This document shows, in pieces, positions 9,166 to 17,534 of a DNA stretch of 41,253 bases (positions within the stretch are counted from its first letter, which is position 1; each line of letters opens with the position of its first letter). The translations under genes were made by a program, and so were the position numbers. The DNA lies in NCBI GenBank assembly GCA_034717495.1, contig JAYELL010000046.1, forward strand, positions 1-41,253, read 5' to 3'. Under the pieces are notes generated by a model, which was not told the origin of the DNA, ran no database searches, and worked only from the letters and a program-made list of their open reading frames with translations. The DNA comes from Chloroflexota bacterium. Lineage in GTDB: Bacteria; Chloroflexota; Anaerolineae; JAAEKA01.

Positions 9166-9246
9166 CCGGGATCGGAGACGATAGTTCGTTGTCTCCGACC
9201 CCGGCCTATAACCCCGACAAGCCCCGGTCGATGATCGGGGCTTTTT
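9166..9246 (+). terminator. Tandem hairpins and intrinsic terminator after the SdrD_B gene
   Basis: The first hairpin is CCGGG-a-TCGGAGAC / GTCTCCGA-c-CCCGG (9166-9204). The second is AAGCCCCG (9219-9226) / CGGGGCTT (9236-9243) followed by TTT, a typical intrinsic terminator. The first resembles the hairpin after CotH copy 2. Confidence 0.8.
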
Positions 9247-9249
9247 GTA

Positions 9250-9696
9250 TCTCCCCCCAGCCCCCCAAAGGGGGGAGCGATCAGAAATTCCTCCCTGTGG
9301 GGGGGTAGGGGGGGGCACGCCCGGACTACCCCCCGCGCCACCGGCATCCCTGCGGCAGCAACGACCATGGACTCCCACCTTCGCGGGAGTGACGTGTTCA
9401 CACCACCATCGTCTCCGTGTCCCCCCTCGCCGTGTCTCCCATCCCCGCGTCCCCGCGTCCTTCGTGCCCTTCGCTCCCTTCGCGCTTTGCGTCCTTCGCG
9501 TCCCTCCGCGCCTTCGTGGTCCAACCCCTCCCCGCGTTCGCGAGGATGACAGCGGGAGTGACGCGGCTAAATGGCCTTTTGCGCCGCGTCCCCGTGTCCC
9601 CGCATCCCCGTGTCCCTGCGTCCCCGTGTCCCTGCGTCCCCGCGTCCTTCGCGTCCCTCCGCGCCTTCGTGGTCCAACCCCTCCCCGCGTCCCCAC
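9250..9696. repeat. CT-rich intergenic repeat array 1
   Basis: Low-complexity, GC-rich DNA built from short phrases such as CCCCGCGTCC, TTCGCGTCCCTCCGCGCC and TTCGTGGTCCAACCCCTCC. It includes a longer unit (GGATGACAGCGGGAGTGACG... at ~9542-9600) that recurs twice at 19.2-19.4 kb. A small palindrome-like element GACTCCC/GGGAGT is at ~9369-9390. The array ends exactly at the stop codon of the regulator gene (9697). Open frames across it are pseudo-repetitive (Pro/Ser/Arg or Arg/Glu/Gly) and not genes. Confidence 0.8.
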
Positions 9697-11391
9697 TCAC
9701 TCGTTGTAGTAAAGATCTACGTTCGAGGAGTCTATAAACACGTGCTCCATGTAAACCGCCGGCTGTATCGACTGCCCTTCCAGGATACGTTTTGCCAGTT
9801 CGATCAGCTTCTCCCCATAGCGATCCGGCATGAAGGCTGTCGATCCAATGATGGCTGAGTTTCGCTTGCGAATCTCGTTGCGGACGACCCGGTCAGCCCC
9901 CTGACCAACGATAGCCACGTCGGCTTCCCGACCCAACTTACGCGCTGCCTTCAGCGCACCGTAGGCGGCATCATCGTTGAAGGAAAACACGGCGATTCGT
10001 TGGCCTTCGGGAACCGACTGCAACGCCTCAGCGACGTGCATTTCGCTCACCTGGCTTGTATTGCCGCTGTCCAGATAGATCCGTTTCTCCTCAGGAATTG
10101 GGCCCATCACTTCCTGGTAACCGTCCACCTGACCTGTGATCCTCGATGCGGGCAATGCCCCTGCACGTTGTTCCTCCAGAATCACCAGCCGATCATACTG
10201 GCCCTGCCAATGCTCTCGGACCCATTTGCCCAGCTCGGCTCCCGCGATGTGTCCCGATCGATAGTTGTCTGCGCCAAAAAAGGTCGCCCCTACCATGGGG
10301 ATATCCACGGCAATCACGGGGATCCCTGCCTGCAAGAATCTGTCCATGATCAAGCTGTTGATTTCGGCGTCAATCTGATACTCGATTGCCAGGTCGACCT
10401 GCTTTTCGATCAGGTAGTCGGCGACCTGTAGCGCCTGTTCGCCGCTGAGCTGATTATCGGCAAGGATTAGCTCCACCTGCTGTGCCTCTGCTGCTCGCTC
10501 CAGTCCACGCCGTACATCGATGGCAAAGGGGATTCCTGTTTCCGTTAGATTGGCAAAGCCGATACGGTAGGTTGGTTTGCGCCCATTGCTGCGGTAGTTG
10601 GTAACCGTACGCTCGTCGCAGACAGTCACCGATACGCCAGCCTGCTGCAACAGGTTGATGAAGGAGGGAGACACCTGGCTGTCCGTAACCACGTGAGAAA
10701 GCGAATCCACGTTCAGAAAAGGTGCAAAACCCACCTTGCCGAACTTGGTAGAATCGACCAGTGCCACCACCTGTGGCACTTTCTCTACCATTGCATGTTT
10801 TAGCTGCGCTTCCGCCACATCGCGTTCGGTCAGACCTTGCTCGAAATTAAAGCCGGTTCCGGAGACGAACGCTGTGCGCGCGTGAAGCCGTTCCAACATG
10901 TCAGTGCCCAGCAAGCCCGTTACGGAGTTATCGTTGGTCCCCATTATGCCGCCGACAACGATAACTGTGTGGTTTGTTGATTCGGACAGAAGGCGGGCCG
11001 TTTCCAGTCCGTTAGTTATTACCGTCAAACGCTGGCATGGCTGCAAACAGGGCACCATATGCAGAACCGTAGAACTGGCATCCATAATGATGGCGTCGCC
11101 ATCCTCGATCATGTCAGCGGCCCAGCGTGCGATACTTCGCTTTGCCTCGGTGTTGACCGCGTTGCGGGCAATGCGGGTCTGGGCGATCAGCGGAGGTTGC
11201 TCAACCGGTGCGGCGCCACCTCTCACCCGCCTCAAGCGGTTCTCCGCCTCCAGAGCCGCCAGATCGTTGCGGATAGTGCCTTCGGATACGTCAAACTGTT
11301 TTGCCAGGCTAGTGACTTTGACGACGCCTTGCCCGGCGAGTAGCTGCAGAATGCGCTCGCGCCGCTCGAATGTGGTCATGTGTGGATTCAT
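9697..11391 (-). CDS. Three-domain transcriptional regulator: DeoR HTH + DeoRC + periplasmic-binding-protein domain
   Basis: 564 residues from the ATG at 11391 (AGGAC 5 bases upstream); an upstream in-frame ATG at 11403 lacks an RBS. Residues ~5-60 are a DeoR winged helix (RRERILQLLAGQGVVKVTSL ... VSEGTIRNDLAALE). Residues ~70-240 are the DeoRC phosphosugar-sensing domain (DGDAIIMDASSTV, ITNG, GG). Residues ~265-560 are a sugar-binding (Peripla_BP_4/LacI-type) domain: YRIGFANLTETGIPF, IPVIAVDIPM, GATFFGADNY, FSFNDDAAYGALKA. Classical DeoR regulators are ~250 residues and end after DeoRC, so this is a fusion of two sensor types. The added domain closely matches the binding protein encoded divergently at 11735, implying recognition of the same unphosphorylated ligand. 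No signal peptide; cytoplasmic. Probably controls the divergent import operon and itself. Confidence 0.88.
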   Translation of the reverse strand: MNPHMTTFERRERILQLLAGQGVVKVTSLAKQFDVSEGTIRNDLAALEAENRLRRVRGGAAPVEQPPLIAQTRIARNAVNTEAKRSIARWAADMIEDGDAIIMDASSTVLHMVPCLQPCQRLTVITNGLETARLLSESTNHTVIVVGGIMGTNDNSVTGLLGTDMLERLHARTAFVSGTGFNFEQGLTERDVAEAQLKHAMVEKVPQVVALVDSTKFGKVGFAPFLNVDSLSHVVTDSQVSPSFINLLQQAGVSVTVCDERTVTNYRSNGRKPTYRIGFANLTETGIPFAIDVRRGLERAAEAQQVELILADNQLSGEQALQVADYLIEKQVDLAIEYQIDAEINSLIMDRFLQAGIPVIAVDIPMVGATFFGADNYRSGHIAGAELGKWVREHWQGQYDRLVILEEQRAGALPASRITGQVDGYQEVMGPIPEEKRIYLDSGNTSQVSEMHVAEALQSVPEGQRIAVFSFNDDAAYGALKAARKLGREADVAIVGQGADRVVRNEIRKRNSAIIGSTAFMPDRYGEKLIELAKRILEGQSIQPAVYMEHVFIDSSNVDLYYNE

Positions 11392-11446
11392 TTTTGTCCT
11401 CATGCCGGTGTCGCACGCGATTTCCAGGCGATTCCTCTGATTTTCC

Positions 11447-11475
11447 TTGACACAAGTTGTTGTTTATGATATCAT
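11447..11475 (+). promoter_or_regulatory. Promoter of the sugar-import operon
   Basis: TTGACA (11447-11452), 17-base spacer, TATCAT (11470-11475). Predicted start near 11482, giving a ~250-base leader before the binding-protein gene. The -10 lies inside the 14-bp palindrome TTATGATATCATAA (11464-11477). Confidence 0.65.
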
Positions 11476-11520
11476 AACGAGTAAGTTTCGTCAATCATCA
11501 ACAATTTTCGACAACTTGTG
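11451..11520. promoter_or_regulatory. Candidate operator sites of the fusion regulator
   Basis: CACAAGTTGT (11451-11460) and its exact reverse complement ACAACTTGTG (11511-11520) flank the divergent promoters. Each contains the small palindrome ACAA-N-TTGT, with centres 59 bases apart. Between them lies the palindrome at 11464-11477. The arrangement suits repression by a dimer or tetramer, possibly with looping; binding is inferred only. Confidence 0.5.
11466..11494 (-). promoter_or_regulatory. Divergent promoter of the regulator gene
   Basis: Read on the minus strand: TTGACG (11494-11489), 17-base spacer, TATCAT (11471-11466). It overlaps the forward promoter and uses the same palindrome for its -10, so two polymerases could not occupy the site together. 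Predicted start near 11459. Confidence 0.6.
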
Positions 11521-11734
11521 CCTTACCTCACGTAACAGTCCTGTCAGCGTGCTTCTCGATAGAGGAGGTGATGCGTCAAAGCCTGACGACCCGACGATCC
11601 GCAGCCTCTTCGTTGCGCTGCAAGTCTTCCCTTGTTTCCTTCGATCCGAGAAACAGGACATGCGCCCCGTCGATTCCCGAAGTCGTGCTAATCTTGGCAC
11701 AGCGAAGCTCTCAGTCCCTTCCTGGAGGAAAAGA

Positions 11735-12811
11735 ATGAACCCCACAACGTCGAAACAGTTACTGATCATCGTCGCCATCATTCTGGTGGCCGGCCTCGTC
11801 ACAGCTTGCGCCGCCCCAGTCCCCATGCCTGCCGAACAGGTGACCGTAGTAGAGACGGTCATTGTAACGGAGGTGGTCGAGGTAGTGGCCGAAACCGAGT
11901 GTGAAACGGCAAAGGACAGCTATAAGATCGGCTTTGCCAACCTGACCGAGGACATCGTCTTCACGCAGCTCGTGCGCGAGAGCATCGAGCGCGAGGCCGA
12001 GAAGGCGGGTAACATCGAACTGGTCCTGGCGGACAATAAATTGGACGGCGCCACCGCGCTTGCCAACGCGGACAACTTCATCCTGCAAGGTGTGGATGGC
12101 GTGATCGAGTTCCAGACCGACGAGAAGTTCGGCAACGTGATGATGGATAAATTCCGCAAGGAAGGCATCCCGGTGATCGCCATCGACATCCCCATGCCGG
12201 GAGCGACCTTCTTCGGTGCCGACAATTACGGCGCGGGGTTTATGGCAGGCGAGGCCGCTGCCAACTGGGCAAAAGAGAACTGGGAAGGCCAGGTCGATGC
12301 CCTCCTAGTGCTTGAACTGCCCCAGTCGGGCCCGATTCCAGAAGCCCGTATGCAGGGCCAGGTGGAAGGCCTTCTGGAAAATCTAGACGTTGAGGTACCG
12401 GAAGAGATGATCTTCTACCTCGACAGCAAGAACACCCAGGATGAAGCCTTCCGGGTCGTCGGCGATACCCTGCCCAAGATTCCTGATGCCAGGCACGTAG
12501 TCGCTGTCAACATCAACGAGGGCACGGCGTTAGGCACGATTGCCGCCTTTGAGGCAGCGGGCCGCAGTGAGGATATCATCGTCGTGGCCCAGGGTGCAGA
12601 TCCCTCCGGCCAGGATGAAATGGTCAAAGAAGGCAGTCGCCATATCGGCTCCACCGGCTACTTCGCGGAGCGCTACGGTGAATACCTCATTCCAGCAATC
12701 ATCGACACGCTGGAATGCAAGTCGCTGCCGCCAGCTATCTACGTGGATCACGTCTTCATCAACGCTGATAACCTGTGCGAATACTACCCCGAGCACAGTG
12801 CCTGCAACTAA
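11735..12811 (+). CDS. Sugar ABC transporter substrate-binding lipoprotein (RbsB-like)
   Basis: 358 residues; ATG 11735 follows GGAGG. The N-terminus is a lipoprotein signal (KQLLIIVAIILVAGLVTAC) with the lipid-carrying Cys at residue 25. The rest is a type I periplasmic-binding fold of the Peripla_BP_4 family: YKIGFANLTEDIVF, LVLADNKLDG, GIPVIAIDIPM, GATFFGADNY, TALGTIAAFEAAGR, IVVAQGADPSG. It delivers an extracellular sugar-like ligand to the permeases encoded downstream. The ligand cannot be named. It is strikingly similar to the C-terminal third of the divergent regulator at 9697-11391. Confidence 0.9.
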   Translation: MNPTTSKQLLIIVAIILVAGLVTACAAPVPMPAEQVTVVETVIVTEVVEVVAETECETAKDSYKIGFANLTEDIVFTQLVRESIEREAEKAGNIELVLADNKLDGATALANADNFILQGVDGVIEFQTDEKFGNVMMDKFRKEGIPVIAIDIPMPGATFFGADNYGAGFMAGEAAANWAKENWEGQVDALLVLELPQSGPIPEARMQGQVEGLLENLDVEVPEEMIFYLDSKNTQDEAFRVVGDTLPKIPDARHVVAVNINEGTALGTIAAFEAAGRSEDIIVVAQGADPSGQDEMVKEGSRHIGSTGYFAERYGEYLIPAIIDTLECKSLPPAIYVDHVFINADNLCEYYPEHSACN

Positions 12812-12820
12812 CGACACTTT

Positions 12821-12859
12821 CGAGAGGCGGAGGATAGCGTTGCCGTGTTCCGCCTCTCG
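12821..12859 (+). other. Intra-operon hairpin after the binding-protein gene
   Basis: A perfect 11-bp stem CGAGAGGCGGA (12821-12831) / TCCGCCTCTCG (12849-12859) with no T-run, between the binding-protein and permease genes. Such hairpins often protect the upstream message and give excess binding protein over permease; that role is inferred. Confidence 0.5.
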
Positions 12860-12903
12860 TCCACTGTATCGAGCTCACGGGTATCGATTCAGGAGCACGA
12901 TCC

Positions 12904-13908
12904 ATGACTACGCCAACTGCCTCGCCGGGGAGATCGCAGCCTGACCTGATGGAACGCCTCCGGGCAAGGGGCTTGAGGGTCAACAATTTCGTCAGCCTGG
13001 TGGTGATCTTCCTTATCATCTGTGCCGTCTTGTCCATCCTCTCACCCTATTTTCTGACCCTCGAGAATTTCAAGAACATCGGGCGCACCATGCCGGTCGT
13101 TGGCATCATCGCCATCGGAGAGACCCTCGTCCTTATCGCCGGTGGGGTCGATCTATCGGTGGGATCGGTGGCAGCCCTGTCCGGCGTTGTAACCGGGCTG
13201 TTGTGGGAAGTAGTTGGCTTGCCCATCGGCATCGCAGCTGCAGCGGGGCTGGCCAGTGGCGCGTTCATCGGGCTTATCAACGGCTTGTTGGTCACACGGC
13301 TACGCATCAACGCCCTGATCAGCACGCTGGCAACCTTCTCCATTGTGCGCGGCCTGGCCTTCGTTTTGACCAATGCCCAGATGAACCAGCTCACAGACCC
13401 GGGATTTCTTTTCCTGGGGCGTGGCGAGGTGGGGATCATTCCGGTGCCGTTTATCCTGATGTTGATTCTGTATGCCATTTTCATTTTCATCCTTCGGCGC
13501 ACACCCTTTGGCAGAGATCTGTACGCCATCGGCGGTAACCCGATGGCTGCCCGCCTGGTCGGCATATCAACCAGACGTAACGTCCTTGTCGTTTTCGTGA
13601 TCAGCGGCCTGCTGGCCGGCGTTGGTGGTCTGGTGCAGGCGTCGCAGCTGGCAGCCGGCGCGCCCCAGGCCGCCGTTGGTCTGGAGTTCACCGTGATTGC
13701 CGCCGTTGTGCTGGGAGGGACCAGCTTATCAGGTGGCAAGGGAACGCTTGTTGGCTCCTTCCTGGGCGTGATCATTCTGCGCACCCTGGACAACGGTCTG
13801 ATCTTGACCGGCGTATCCGCTTACTTTCAACAAGTCGCCCGTGGAGCGGTTCTGATCCTGGCGGTCGGGCTGGATCAACTACGCACAAAATGGTCGGCCA
13901 GGCGATAA
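12904..13908 (+). CDS. Sugar ABC transporter permease 1 (RbsC-like)
   Basis: 334 residues, ATG preceded by AGGAG. A multi-helix membrane protein of the branched-chain/ribose permease family: LSPYFLTLENFKNIGRTMPVVGIIAIGETLVLIAGGVDLSVGSV, the conserved INALISTLATFSIVRGLAF, FGRDLYAIGGNPMAARLVGI (ATPase-contact loop), and LGGTSLSGGKGTLVGSFLGV. It forms the membrane channel with the second permease at 15454, served by the ATPase at 13925. Two different permeases suggest a heterodimeric channel rather than the RbsC homodimer. Confidence 0.92.
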   Translation: MTTPTASPGRSQPDLMERLRARGLRVNNFVSLVVIFLIICAVLSILSPYFLTLENFKNIGRTMPVVGIIAIGETLVLIAGGVDLSVGSVAALSGVVTGLLWEVVGLPIGIAAAAGLASGAFIGLINGLLVTRLRINALISTLATFSIVRGLAFVLTNAQMNQLTDPGFLFLGRGEVGIIPVPFILMLILYAIFIFILRRTPFGRDLYAIGGNPMAARLVGISTRRNVLVVFVISGLLAGVGGLVQASQLAAGAPQAAVGLEFTVIAAVVLGGTSLSGGKGTLVGSFLGVIILRTLDNGLILTGVSAYFQQVARGAVLILAVGLDQLRTKWSARR

Positions 13909-13924
13909 GGTATGACAAAGGATT

Positions 13925-15457
13925 ATGACAGAGAGCACTGATAGTCGTCCAACTCTGGAGATGATCGATATCTCCAAAAGCTTTTTCGGCGTGAAAGTCC
14001 TGGACGAGGTGTCAATTGACCTCTTTCCAGGTGAGGTGCTGGCCCTGGTGGGCGAAAATGGCGCGGGCAAATCGACGTTGATCAAGATCCTGAACGGCGA
14101 CTACCGCAAGGATGGCGGCGCCATCGTCATCGACGGCCAACTGGTGGAGATCGAACACCCACGCGATGCCGAAGCGTTGGGCATTCACATGATCTACCAG
14201 GAATTGCATCACTGTCACGAGCTGTCGGTCACCGAGAATCTTTTACTCGGTCATCTCCCGCGAGGCAACGGGCCCGTCGGCAAGTACATTGTCGACTGGA
14301 AGAGGGCGCGCGCGATCGCAACAGAGCAGATCGAGATGTTGGGCCTCGAGATCGATCCCCTGGCCTTGATGGGCGAGTTATCGGTGGTGGAACGCGAGAT
14401 CGTGGAGATCGTCAAGGCGGTGTCCTCCAACGCCCGAATCCTAGTCATGGACGAGCCCACGGCAGCACTGACACCCCACGAGGTTGATCTCCTCTTTGAG
14501 ATCGTAGCGACTCTGCGCAAGCAAGGGGTCGGCATCATCTACATCTCTCACCGTCTGGATGAGATCTTTCAAATCGCCCAACGCGTGACCGTATTGCGTG
14601 ATGGTTACAAGGTTGGCACTGAACGGGTGGTCGATGTGACGAAGCATGATATCGTCCGCATGATGGTGGGTCATGAGGTCGAGGAGCGACAGCCTGACGA
14701 TCTACAGGTTCAGGAAGATGGCCGTCCCCCGATCCTGGAGGTCTCCCATCTGACCAGAACAGGCGCCTTCGAGGATGTCAGTCTGGAGGTTCACGCCGGT
14801 GAGATCGTGGGCATTTTCGGCCTGCTGGGCGCCGGACACTCAGAGCTGACCCGCACACTCTTCGGCGCAGAACGGGCCGACAGCGGGGAAATCCAGGTCG
14901 AGGGCAAGCCGCTTGTCATTCACTCGCCCACCGACGCGCGGCGGGTTGGCATCGGGCTGGTACCAATCGATCGCAAACAGCAGGGGCTTGTGTTGAGCCA
15001 AAACGTCCGTGAGAATCTCACCCTCTCCAACTGGCCGGCGATCTCCCGCTTCGGCTTTTTTCAGCGCGGATCAGAGCGGCAGCACGCCCAAACCTGGATC
15101 GACCGTCTGGGCATCCGCGTGGCCGGCGGTATGGAGGTCGAAACCCAGTTCATGAGCGGTGGCAACCAGCAAAAGGTTGTGCTGGGCCGCTGGCTCGAGG
15201 CCAACGTTAAGATACTGCTCATGAACGAACCAACCTGGGGCGTCGACGTTGGCGCGCGTTCGGACATCTACGACCAACTGGAGGGTCTGGCCGAACAGGG
15301 ACTTGGTATTCTGATGGTTTCCTCGGACATGCAAGAGGTCTTGTCGGTCAGTCACCGCATTATCACTATGTTTCAGGGCAAGGTCACCGGCGAGTTCGCT
15401 GCCAGCGCGGTTACCCAGGAAGAACTCTTGAACGCAGCGGCCGGAGGTGAAGCGTGA
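13925..15457 (+). CDS. Sugar ABC transporter ATPase with two ABC domains (RbsA/MglA-like)
   Basis: 510 residues, the usual length of the CUT2 fused ATPases. Domain 1: Walker A GENGAGKST (near residue 45), signature-like LSVVEREIVEI, Walker B ILVMDEPTAAL. Domain 2: degenerate Walker A GLLGAGHSEL, signature MSGGNQQKV, Walker B ILLMNEPTWGVDVGAR; the degenerate second P-loop and the Asn in the second Walker B are normal for this subfamily. It starts 16 bases after the permease stop and its stop overlaps the next start by 4 bases, so the genes are translationally coupled. It powers import of the unknown sugar-like ligand. Confidence 0.93.
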   Translation: MTESTDSRPTLEMIDISKSFFGVKVLDEVSIDLFPGEVLALVGENGAGKSTLIKILNGDYRKDGGAIVIDGQLVEIEHPRDAEALGIHMIYQELHHCHELSVTENLLLGHLPRGNGPVGKYIVDWKRARAIATEQIEMLGLEIDPLALMGELSVVEREIVEIVKAVSSNARILVMDEPTAALTPHEVDLLFEIVATLRKQGVGIIYISHRLDEIFQIAQRVTVLRDGYKVGTERVVDVTKHDIVRMMVGHEVEERQPDDLQVQEDGRPPILEVSHLTRTGAFEDVSLEVHAGEIVGIFGLLGAGHSELTRTLFGAERADSGEIQVEGKPLVIHSPTDARRVGIGLVPIDRKQQGLVLSQNVRENLTLSNWPAISRFGFFQRGSERQHAQTWIDRLGIRVAGGMEVETQFMSGGNQQKVVLGRWLEANVKILLMNEPTWGVDVGARSDIYDQLEGLAEQGLGILMVSSDMQEVLSVSHRIITMFQGKVTGEFAASAVTQEELLNAAAGGEA

Positions 15458-16443
15458 GCGATCCCGCGGCACTCGCAACAACACCTGAACAACAATCTCT
15501 ACAGGACAGGCTCAAAGCATCGGCTTTGCAGGAAGGCGCCGGGTTGGTGGTGATGTTACTCATCATCCTCGTGGTCATGTCCCTGTTGTCCCCCTATTTC
15601 CTGACGGCGAGAAATTTCTCGAACCTGCTGTTATACAGCTCCGCCATGGGCATCATTGCCATGTTCACCACCATGCTCATGGTGGGCGGTGGGCTGGATC
15701 TCTCGGTCGGCTCGACCGCGGCCCTGGTCGGCGTGGTCATATCTCAAAATCACAATTCCCTGGGCGTATGGGGAGCGGTGGCGTTGGGCCTGGTTGTGGC
15801 GATCGTCGTCGGCCTGATCAATGGTTTTCTGGTTACGCGCGTCGGCATCAACGCGCTCATCACGACGCTCGGCATGTTCTCCGTGGTACGCGGCCTTGCG
15901 TTCGTGTTTTCAGGCGGGCTCACCGAACTCATGCTCGATGAAACGTTTGGCGAATTGGGCAGGGGTGAGGTGGCTGGCATTCCCATGCCGGTAATTGTCT
16001 TCGCGGTGGCCACCATTGGCTGTGCCATCGTCATGCGTACCACACAATATGGTCGGGCAATGTACTCGATAGGCGGCAACGAAACGGCCAGCTTCCTTGC
16101 CGGTTTGCGTACGAAGCGCTATCAGATGATAGCGTTCGTGCTTTCGGCTCTCAGCGCCGGAGTCGCCGGCATTCTGCTGACCTCACAACAGGGCGCGGGC
16201 GCGCCACAGGCGGCCACCGGTCTGGAGATCAGCGTGATCGCAGCGGTGATTCTGGGTGGCACCAGTCTGGCCGGCGGCAAGGGCACCATTCTCGGCACGC
16301 TCATCGGCGTGTTGATCCTGGGCACGCTGACCAACGGCATGATCCTGTTGGGCGTTTCGGCCTATTATCAGCAGATCGCCCAGGGCCTGGTGCTGCTACT
16401 GGCCGTGGGCATGGACCAACTACGCACGCGCTCTGAGGCCTGA
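15454..16443 (+). CDS. Sugar ABC transporter permease 2 (RbsC-like)
   Basis: 329 residues. It starts with GTG (15454) overlapping the TGA of the ATPase gene, with a strong GGAGGTGA upstream. The fold and signatures parallel permease 1: LSPYFLTARNFSNLLLYSSAMGIIAMFTTMLMVGGGLDLSVGSTAALVG, INALITTLGMFSVVRGLAF, YGRAMYSIGGNETASFLAGL, LGGTSLAGGKGT. The two permeases are clear paralogs. It is followed one base later by the SGNH hydrolase gene, extending the operon into catabolism. Confidence 0.92.
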   Translation: MSDPAALATTPEQQSLQDRLKASALQEGAGLVVMLLIILVVMSLLSPYFLTARNFSNLLLYSSAMGIIAMFTTMLMVGGGLDLSVGSTAALVGVVISQNHNSLGVWGAVALGLVVAIVVGLINGFLVTRVGINALITTLGMFSVVRGLAFVFSGGLTELMLDETFGELGRGEVAGIPMPVIVFAVATIGCAIVMRTTQYGRAMYSIGGNETASFLAGLRTKRYQMIAFVLSALSAGVAGILLTSQQGAGAPQAATGLEISVIAAVILGGTSLAGGKGTILGTLIGVLILGTLTNGMILLGVSAYYQQIAQGLVLLLAVGMDQLRTRSEA

Positions 16444-16444
16444 T

Positions 16445-17296
16445 ATGGATCCAGAAAACGCCCTGACGGCAGATGCCAAATCCCAGATCGACTTCAACCT
16501 GCACATGGTCCCGGCAGCCCTGGGGTTGGACGTACCGGATGTCGCCACCGCTGCTATCCTCAACGTCAGTGAGGTTGCCCTGGTCGGCTACATCGCCGAA
16601 ATCGAAACGACGGTCCGGCATACAGCGCAGCGTCTGCTGGAAAAGCATGGCCTGGCGACAGCTCTCGAAAAATGGCCAGTCCCTATGGGTGGCACGATAC
16701 TGGCGGTCGGCGACTCCATCACCACTTATCGCTTCGGTTATGCCCGCATCCTGGCGGCAACGCTCGCCGTACACCGTGTCGATGATGCGATTCGCTTCGC
16801 CAACGTTGGCCAGTCAGGTTACACGTCGACTCACGGGCTTGAGACCACGTTTACACAGAATCTGGACATGAATCCGGACTGGGTCTTTATCAAGTTCGGC
16901 GTAAACGATTGCAAGCGCTTTGGCGGCCGCGCTGCCCGCACCCTGGTTTCTCTCGACGAATATCGGGCCAACATGGCCGGAATTGTGGATGCTTATCAGC
17001 GTTTCACCGACGCCCGGATCATCTTGCTTACCCCCACGCCTGTAGTGGAACAGCTCGCCAACTCGCTTCCCGATTTCGTGGCCATGCGCATGACCTGGGA
17101 CAATACCGATCTGGCCGCTTGCGCGGAGTTCGTGCGTGATCTGGCACGGTTGCGCAACCAGCTCGTTGTCGATCTTTTTGCCATCTTCGGTCCCGATCCC
17201 GACCCAGACTACTTCTTGCCGGATGGTTTGCACCCGAACCGTGCGGGACACGAGATCATCGCAGAACGAGTGCTCGAAACCGTGCGCGACATCTGA
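16445..17296 (+). CDS. Cytoplasmic SGNH/GDSL-family hydrolase
   Basis: 283 residues. The four SGNH blocks are visible: GDSIT (Ser nucleophile near residue 91), FANVGQSG (block II Gly), KFGVNDC (block III Asn-Asp, near 153), and DGLHPNRAGH (block V Asp-x-x-His, near 260). An ~80-residue N-terminal helical extension precedes the catalytic domain. There is no signal peptide, so it acts inside the cell, most plausibly removing an acyl group from the imported compound. The start codon directly follows the permease stop, so it belongs to the import operon. The exact ester substrate is unknown; acetyl-sugar esterase is the best guess. Confidence 0.85.
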   Translation: MDPENALTADAKSQIDFNLHMVPAALGLDVPDVATAAILNVSEVALVGYIAEIETTVRHTAQRLLEKHGLATALEKWPVPMGGTILAVGDSITTYRFGYARILAATLAVHRVDDAIRFANVGQSGYTSTHGLETTFTQNLDMNPDWVFIKFGVNDCKRFGGRAARTLVSLDEYRANMAGIVDAYQRFTDARIILLTPTPVVEQLANSLPDFVAMRMTWDNTDLAACAEFVRDLARLRNQLVVDLFAIFGPDPDPDYFLPDGLHPNRAGHEIIAERVLETVRDI

Positions 17297-17534
17297 GAAA
17301 CAGCATCAAGCCCAAAGAATCTCGTTTTCCGTACAAACCTTGACACGCCATCACAGGTACTTCGGCTTCGTCCCTCGACAAGTTCGGGGCACCGCTCAGC
17401 ACAGGACCTTTGCCACGAACCTGACGGCGAACGAAAACAAATCCGGAACCAGAATAAGTGCAATTGATGGCAGGTCTTTTTTCGCTGGGCAAGTAGACGA
17501 GCGTTTAGGCACTGACAAAGAAGCGGAGGCTACA

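Noticed and set aside
9250-9696. CRISPR-like array
   Set aside because: Phrases repeat without constant-length repeats or unique spacers, and no cas gene is present in the window.
11571-11738. 55-codon upstream ORF whose TGA overlaps the ATG of the binding-protein gene
   Set aside because: The SD-like AGGAGGTG is only one base from its ATG and the product is Ser/Arg-rich without recognisable features. Translational coupling cannot be excluded, but support is too thin to annotate.
17136-17534. 133-codon N-terminal extension of the UroD-like protein
   Set aside because: It overlaps the end of the SGNH gene in another frame and crosses an intergenic repeat; ATG 17535 has a proper RBS and the family N-terminus.
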